This document shows positions 1 through 2,765 of a stretch of DNA of 5,662 nt, piece by piece; position 1 is the stretch's first letter; every line of letters begins with the position of its first letter. Origin of the DNA: an uncultured Fimbriimonadales bacterium (lineage in GTDB: Bacteria > Armatimonadota > Fimbriimonadia > Fimbriimonadales > GBS-DC); contig CALGZO010000016.1 of NCBI GenBank assembly GCA_937934465.1, forward strand, positions 1-5,662, written 5' to 3'. The translations under genes were made by a program, and so were the position numbers. The notes below the pieces were generated by a model. It had not been told where the DNA came from and made no database searches. It saw only the letters and a list, made by a program, of their open reading frames with translations.

Positions 1-88
1 GAGGCGCGTAGCGTCCCTCCTGTGGCTCCTTGCCCTGCGCCTCACGCGCGCGCACCTGCACTCGGTCGCCTTCCTTGAACTTCGGCAT
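1..88 (-). CDS. Partial small hypothetical protein, KOW/SH3-like N-terminus (5' end only)
   Basis: Only the first 29 codons are in the window; the gene continues past the left edge. The readable N-terminus begins MPKFKEGDRVQVRAREAQ and ends near EGRYAP. A basic start followed by (K/E)-G-D-R-V-x-V is typical of the first strands of small SH3-like or KOW-like barrels, so a small barrel protein is a plausible but unproven guess. The ATG at 88 is favoured because a perfect TATAAT box lies 6 nt upstream of it and no SD sequence sits between them, which fits leaderless translation. It lies on the same strand as the two genes to its right, but the 169-bp gap and the dedicated promoter suggest separate transcription. 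The function is unknown and could be settled from the rest of the gene. Confidence 0.6.
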   Translation of the reverse strand, partial: MPKFKEGDRVQVRAREAQGKEPQEGRYAP

Positions 89-94
89 ACGGCA

Positions 95-100
95 ATTATA
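95..100 (-). promoter_or_regulatory. -10 box (TATAAT) of a probable leaderless promoter
   Basis: On the minus strand the sequence reads CAGGTATAATTGCCGT followed directly by the ATG at 88. The hexamer is a perfect sigma70 consensus and is separated from the ATG by 6 nt. Transcription would therefore start at or next to the A of the start codon, with no room for a ribosome-binding site. A weak -35 candidate, TTAGTG, lies 18 bp upstream at 119-124. TANNNT-N6/7-ATG is the arrangement known for leaderless genes in Deinococcus and actinobacteria; applying it here is an inference. Confidence 0.65.
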
Positions 101-257
101 CCTGAATGCGCCGCTGCTCACTAATCTTTTTCGTGCGCACCACAGAATGTACTTGGCTGGTGTCCTGCGCGCACCACCAGCGCTGCACTGATGGACTCAC
201 GATGCCTATGCATATTGGGGTGGACTTATCCCCCTCTTGAACTTACATTTTGTACGC

Positions 258-1073
258 TCACTGGTTGGGATGGATTGTCACTTTGCGTGCGTAGTCGTTG
301 CCTTCGTCGTCGCGCGTGCGATGTATTGTGGCGCGCGCAGGCGGCTTAATCTGCTCCACCTTCACTGCCTTGCCCTTGAAAGTGAACTCGGTGTTCTCGT
401 CGTAGCGTATTTCGCGCGTGTCGCCTGCGCGCGTCAGCACTTTCAGGAGCTTTTTCTGGCGGTCGATGCTCTGAATCGTGCCCTGAATAGAGGGCAACGC
501 GCGTTCGCGCCCGATGTTGGCGTCTTTTTCCGTGTTGCTGACCGAGAGGAGCATCACATCGAGGTTTGACAGCAGGCGCGGCGCAAGATACAAGGTCTCG
601 CCAATCGCGAAGTCCTCGATAGTGGCGGGCTTGCCGTCGCGCTCAAAGCGGGTCTTGGGGGTGAACCGATAGGCGAATCGTGTGTTGTCGGGCAGCTCCA
701 CCAGCAGGTAGTTGTCCTCCACGCCTTGGAGCGTGCCTTTCACCACGCCGCGGCGCACTTTGTCGAGCCACTTCCAAGTGTCGGGGTCCGCCATCTCGCG
801 CACGACGGGGCGCACCTGCGTGCCGACGCTCACACGCGCCATCACCTGCTTGCCCTCCATCTTGCGGAACTGCTCGGCGTCAACAGGTTGTTTGTTCAGC
901 CACAGGCGCGGCTTCTTGTGGAGCGTGGCGTTCATGTCAGGCTTGCCCGCACGCTTCAGAACAATCGCATTCCCTTCAGGATCGAACTGGGCTAAAGTCG
1001 CCAGAAATATCTCCGTCTCCGCCCATGCGCTCATCCATGCGGCGCACAGCGCCAGACACAGCGTCGCTCGCAT
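258..1073 (-). CDS. Secreted protein with about three DUF5666-like beta-barrel repeats
   Basis: This 271-residue protein has a Sec signal peptide: Arg2, a hydrophobic stretch to about residue 14, and a probable cleavage after AWA at residue 18 (AWA|ETE). The mature part looks like three related modules at roughly residues 20-105, 110-190 and 195-271. Modules 2 and 3 each open with a G-(T)-(L/I)-Q-(G/S) strand (VVKGTLQG; IQGTIQS). They continue with hydrophobic strands, a T-(R/E)-F element (TPKTRFERDGKPA; NENTEF-like with FKGKAV) and a final V-x-(I/V) strand. This is the pattern of DUF5666-type small barrels found in exported bacterial proteins. No catalytic motif, cysteine pair or membrane anchor is visible in the mature region. 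The start at 1073 is supported by GAGGTG 7 nt upstream and by the signal peptide. It lies 86 bp downstream of the pseudopilin gene on the same strand, so an envelope role is likely, but the specific function is unknown. Confidence 0.85.
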   Translation of the reverse strand: MRATLCLALCAAWMSAWAETEIFLATLAQFDPEGNAIVLKRAGKPDMNATLHKKPRLWLNKQPVDAEQFRKMEGKQVMARVSVGTQVRPVVREMADPDTWKWLDKVRRGVVKGTLQGVEDNYLLVELPDNTRFAYRFTPKTRFERDGKPATIEDFAIGETLYLAPRLLSNLDVMLLSVSNTEKDANIGRERALPSIQGTIQSIDRQKKLLKVLTRAGDTREIRYDENTEFTFKGKAVKVEQIKPPARATIHRTRDDEGNDYARKVTIHPNQ

Positions 1074-1080
1074 CGCCTTT

Positions 1081-1086
1081 CACCTC
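1081..1086 (-). promoter_or_regulatory. Ribosome-binding site of the secreted-protein gene
   Basis: On the minus strand GAGGTG lies 7 nt before the ATG at 1073 (GAGGTG-AAAGGCG-ATG), a good match and spacing for an SD sequence. It fixes the start so that a complete signal peptide is encoded. It also contrasts with the left-edge gene and crcB, which have no SD. Confidence 0.7.
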
Positions 1087-1098
1087 GCGGGCGAAACG

Positions 1099-1125
1099 AT
1101 TCCACATACCGAGCGAAACTCCTGC
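1099..1125 (-). promoter_or_regulatory. Unexplained 27-nt leader block upstream of the secreted-protein gene
   Basis: Reading the minus strand, the block starts with GCAGGAGTTTCGCTC and ends with GGTATGTGGAAT, about 25 nt before the start codon and 13 nt before the SD. It has no strong hairpin and no clear -10 box; TATGTG inside it is only a weak candidate. It could be a promoter or operator, or a dispersed short element. I see only one copy in this window, so the call rests on its position and its distinct composition in an otherwise GCGC-rich background. Confidence 0.25.
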
Positions 1126-1159
1126 CTCTTTTCAGGGATGCGCTGTGCGCCGCCTGATG

Positions 1160-1957
1160 TCAGTTCGGGGCGGTCTCACAACTGGGGGCGTAAATTGTGG
1201 ACTCAGGGAACGGTATCTTCGGGCAGAAGTAGTGCTTGGGTACTGTGTCGCGACACTGCCCAACGCGCGACTCCTGCGCCGTATGACGCGCTCGAACCCA
1301 CTTGGAGTGCCCATCGAAGAAGCTAAAGTTCGCGCCGCCACTGTGGGCGATGGAGGGACAGTCCTCGAACTGATTATTTCGCAGCGCGAAGAAGAACCCG
1401 TCGTTGAGCGTTTCACCCTCGTCGATTAGCACCACGAACTCCGCAGGGCGCTCCACTACTGGTTCAGGGATGTAGCCCGCCACCGCATTCATAGAGTAGC
1501 TCAGCTTCTTCTCGCGCCCGCGCCGATCAGACGGGCAGATGTAGATGTCGTCGTTCTTGACATAGGGATAGATGACTCCCTTGGTGATACGCTCCCAGTA
1601 AAGCAGCCAAATCTGGTTCACCGCTGAGTTGGGGTTAAGCGGTTCATTAATCACGCGAAAACACGGCACCCACTGCGCTTCGAGTCGTGAGACGAAGCCT
1701 GTCATCCACGGCGGCCACTCGGGCTGACGCCGCTCGCCCGGACAGTACGCCAGATCAGCAGGACCTGGATTGCGCCCTTCCCAATCCGTTCGGTACATCA
1801 CCAGCGCAGTTCCCAGCTGGCGCAGATTCGATAGACAAGTGGTTTGACGCGCTTTCTCGCGCGCTTGAGCAAACACCGGAAATAGTATCGCCGCCAAAAT
1901 CGCGATGATTGCAATCACGACCAGCAACTCTATCAGCGTAAATGCTCCTCGATACAT
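1160..1957 (-). CDS. Type IV prepilin-like pseudopilin, DUF1559 / H-X9-DG family
   Basis: This 265-residue protein has a prepilin N-terminus, MYRGAFTLIELL, with Phe6 as the predicted +1 residue and the conserved Glu10 at +5. A hydrophobic helix to about residue 30 and the stretch LFPVFAQAREKARQ (25-38) follow, then CLSNLRQLGTALVMY (41-55). The soluble domain carries VIYPYVKNDDIYICPSD (128-144) and SYSMN (153-157). His205 and Asp215-Gly216 make an exact H-X9-DG motif (HSGGANFSFFDG), the signature of prepilin-type processing-associated H-X9-DG proteins. A tail of about 45 residues with Cys235, Cys245 and Cys260 follows. Such proteins are processed by a prepilin peptidase and join type II-secretion or type IV-like pseudopili; the exact machine and partners are not shown here. 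The residue at -1 is Ala rather than the usual Gly, which is at -2. The start at 1957 has AGGAGG 5 nt upstream and a TATAAT box, and is divergent from crcB. This family supports the Armatimonadota assignment. Confidence 0.93.
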   Translation of the reverse strand: MYRGAFTLIELLVVIAIIAILAAILFPVFAQAREKARQTTCLSNLRQLGTALVMYRTDWEGRNPGPADLAYCPGERRQPEWPPWMTGFVSRLEAQWVPCFRVINEPLNPNSAVNQIWLLYWERITKGVIYPYVKNDDIYICPSDRRGREKKLSYSMNAVAGYIPEPVVERPAEFVVLIDEGETLNDGFFFALRNNQFEDCPSIAHSGGANFSFFDGHSKWVRARHTAQESRVGQCRDTVPKHYFCPKIPFPESTIYAPSCETAPN

Positions 1958-1962
1958 CGTTG

Positions 1963-1968
1963 CCTCCT
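1963..1968 (-). promoter_or_regulatory. Ribosome-binding site of the pseudopilin gene
   Basis: AGGAGG on the minus strand lies 5 nt before the ATG at 1957 (AGGAGG-CAACG-ATG). It is a perfect SD core and decides the start, placing the prepilin cleavage region at residues 4-6. Confidence 0.8.
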
Positions 1969-1976
1969 GCGGTGTA

Positions 1977-1982
1977 ATTATA
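1977..1982 (-). promoter_or_regulatory. -10 box (TATAAT) of the pseudopilin promoter
   Basis: The minus strand reads GAGTTATAATTACA, with TATAAT 19 nt upstream of the start codon. Transcription would begin near 1970, leaving a leader of about 13 nt that just holds the AGGAGG site. No convincing -35 box lies 16-18 bp upstream. The block (TAATTATAA on the plus strand) is nearly symmetric, so a -10-like TATAAC is also present on the plus strand facing crcB, and some bidirectional initiation is possible. The sequence around it, TATAATT preceded by AG, resembles the left-edge promoter. Confidence 0.65.
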
Positions 1983-1989
1983 ACTCATT

Positions 1990-2019
1990 TTGTCGGCAGT
2001 TGCGCGTCTTGGGTATGCT
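1990..2019 (+). promoter_or_regulatory. Putative crcB promoter, leaderless configuration
   Basis: TTGTCG at 1990-1995 and TATGCT at 2014-2019 are separated by 18 bp and fit weak -35 and -10 elements. TATGCT is followed by 7 nt and then the ATG at 2027, the spacing of a leaderless TANNNT promoter. There is no purine-rich SD before any of the candidate starts (2015, 2024, 2027). The element overlaps the region where the pseudopilin -35 would lie, so the divergent promoters may compete. No fluoride riboswitch fits in the 69 bp available. Confidence 0.45.
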
Positions 2020-2026
2020 ATGCATG

Positions 2027-2419
2027 ATGCTACGCACCACTTTACTGATTGGCATCGGCGGTTTCGTGGGCGCGAACTTGCGCTACTGGATTGGCGGTTG
2101 GGTTGCCCAGCGAGCGGGCGTACTGTTCCCTGTTGAGACGATGCTGATTAATGTAGCAGGTTCGTTCCTGCTGGGGCTGTTTATGACTCTGGCGCTGCAC
2201 TATGTGTGGGCGCCCGAGTGGCGACAGGTGATAGCGATTGGCTGTATCGGCTCCTTCACCACCTACTCCACCTACGAGTACGAGAGCCTGCGCCTGTTGC
2301 AGCAGGGGCTGTGGTGGCAGGCAGGGCTGAACCTGTTGGGCAGCTTGGTGTTGGGGTTGATTGCTGTGGCGCTGGGCGTGCTGCTCGGACGCTGGCTGAT
2401 TGGGGGTACCGACCTATGA
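2027..2419 (+). CDS. crcB: Fluoride ion channel CrcB/Fluc
   Basis: This 130-residue membrane protein has the usual Fluc length and four hydrophobic helices, at about residues 3-22, 35-58, 67-88 and 98-124. Fluc channels assemble as antiparallel dual-topology dimers in the inner membrane and let cytoplasmic fluoride leak out, giving fluoride resistance. Family motifs are clear: GGFVGANLRY (11-20), the pore asparagine in INVAGSFLLG (Asn42), and the helix-break signature GCIGSFTTYSTYEYE (72-86). Both residues matching the fluoride-lining Phe box (usually TTFSTF) are Tyr here, Tyr80 and Tyr83. The start at 2027 is chosen because family members begin M-L-R-T-type just before the first helix. In-frame starts at 2000 (TTG), 2015 and 2024 would add only a short unconserved tail. 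The stop overlaps the start of the DUF190 gene by ATGA, so the two are co-translated. A leaderless start is likely. Confidence 0.93.
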   Translation: MLRTTLLIGIGGFVGANLRYWIGGWVAQRAGVLFPVETMLINVAGSFLLGLFMTLALHYVWAPEWRQVIAIGCIGSFTTYSTYEYESLRLLQQGLWWQAGLNLLGSLVLGLIAVALGVLLGRWLIGGTDL

Positions 2420-2754
2420 CGATTGAAGGTCCAATTAAGCTATTGCGGGTCTACATCGGCGAGGCGACTAAGTGGCACGGGCAGCCGCTCTATATGGCGA
2501 TTCTACTCAAGGCGCGCGAGCGGGGGCTGGCAGGCGGCACAGTGCTGCGCGGCGTCGCGGGCTACGGCGCGAACAGCATCATCCATACCGCCAACATCCT
2601 ACGCCTGTCGGAAGACCTGCCGATGGTCATCGAGTTCGTCGACAACGCCGAGAAGATACAAGCGTTCCTGCCTGTGCTGGACGAGATGGTGCAGGAGGGC
2701 TTAATCCTGCTGCTGGACGCCGAGCTGGTGCATTATCGCTCCAGCAAGGGGTAG
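2416..2754 (+). CDS. DUF190 protein, PII-like fold, CrcB partner
   Basis: This 112-residue cytosolic protein matches the DUF190 family in length and motifs. It has LLRVYIGEATKWHGQPLY (9-26) with the family-typical G-E-x-x-K/D-x-x-G-x-P-L-Y pattern, LLKARERGLAGGTVLRGVAGYG (31-51, a glycine-rich turn), and HTANILRLSEDLPMVIEFVD (57-76). The C-terminal part has IQAFLPVLDEMVQEGLI (81-97). DUF190 proteins have a ferredoxin-like, PII-related fold and are often encoded beside crcB; their biochemical role is not established, and a regulatory or ligand-sensing role in fluoride resistance is inferred from context. The ATG at 2416 overlaps the crcB stop (ATGA). A GGGGG run at 2402-2406, 9 nt upstream, could serve as an SD, though coupling to crcB translation is the simpler explanation. 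An in-frame open stretch reaching back to about 2206 lies inside crcB and is not part of this protein. Confidence 0.92.
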   Translation: MTIEGPIKLLRVYIGEATKWHGQPLYMAILLKARERGLAGGTVLRGVAGYGANSIIHTANILRLSEDLPMVIEFVDNAEKIQAFLPVLDEMVQEGLILLLDAELVHYRSSKG

Positions 2755-2763
2755 GCGCGCGCC
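2754..2763. repeat. 10-bp GC palindrome between convergent stop codons
   Basis: GGCGCGCGCC is a perfect palindrome that begins at the last base of the DUF190 stop codon. It lies inside a larger near-symmetric frame of GTAG (2751-2754) and CTAC (2766-2769), which contain the two convergent TAG stops. It leaves 11 bp between the genes and has no following T-run on either strand, so it is a poor intrinsic terminator. It may still fold at the 3' ends of both transcripts. Confidence 0.35.
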
Positions 2764-2765
2764 CG

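Noticed and set aside
156..181. 7-bp stem (GCTGGTG / CACCAGC) with 12-nt loop as a terminator of the secreted-protein gene
   Set aside because: No T-run follows on the minus strand (an A-run is found instead), and the loop is long. It may be a chance inverted repeat.
1133..1156. Hairpin CAGG-GCGC / GCGC-CCTG after the pseudopilin gene as a terminator
   Set aside because: Two 4-bp stems are broken by an internal loop and followed on the minus strand by AAAA rather than a T-run.
680..1429. Plus-strand open frames across the secreted-protein and pseudopilin genes
   Set aside because: They are low-complexity Arg/Ser-rich shadows of two minus-strand genes that have SD sites, a signal peptide or a prepilin leader, and family motifs.
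2000..2026. Longer crcB start at TTG 2000 or ATG 2015
   Set aside because: It would add only a short unconserved tail before the family-typical M-L-R-T start, without an SD. The -10-like TATGCT overlaps these codons.
1958..2026. Fluoride riboswitch upstream of crcB
   Set aside because: The 69-bp region lacks the conserved riboswitch core and is too short given the promoters; the crcB start looks leaderless.
2206..2415. Upstream in-frame extension of the DUF190 gene
   Set aside because: It lies inside crcB in another frame. The DUF190 homology begins right after the ATG at 2416, which overlaps the crcB stop.
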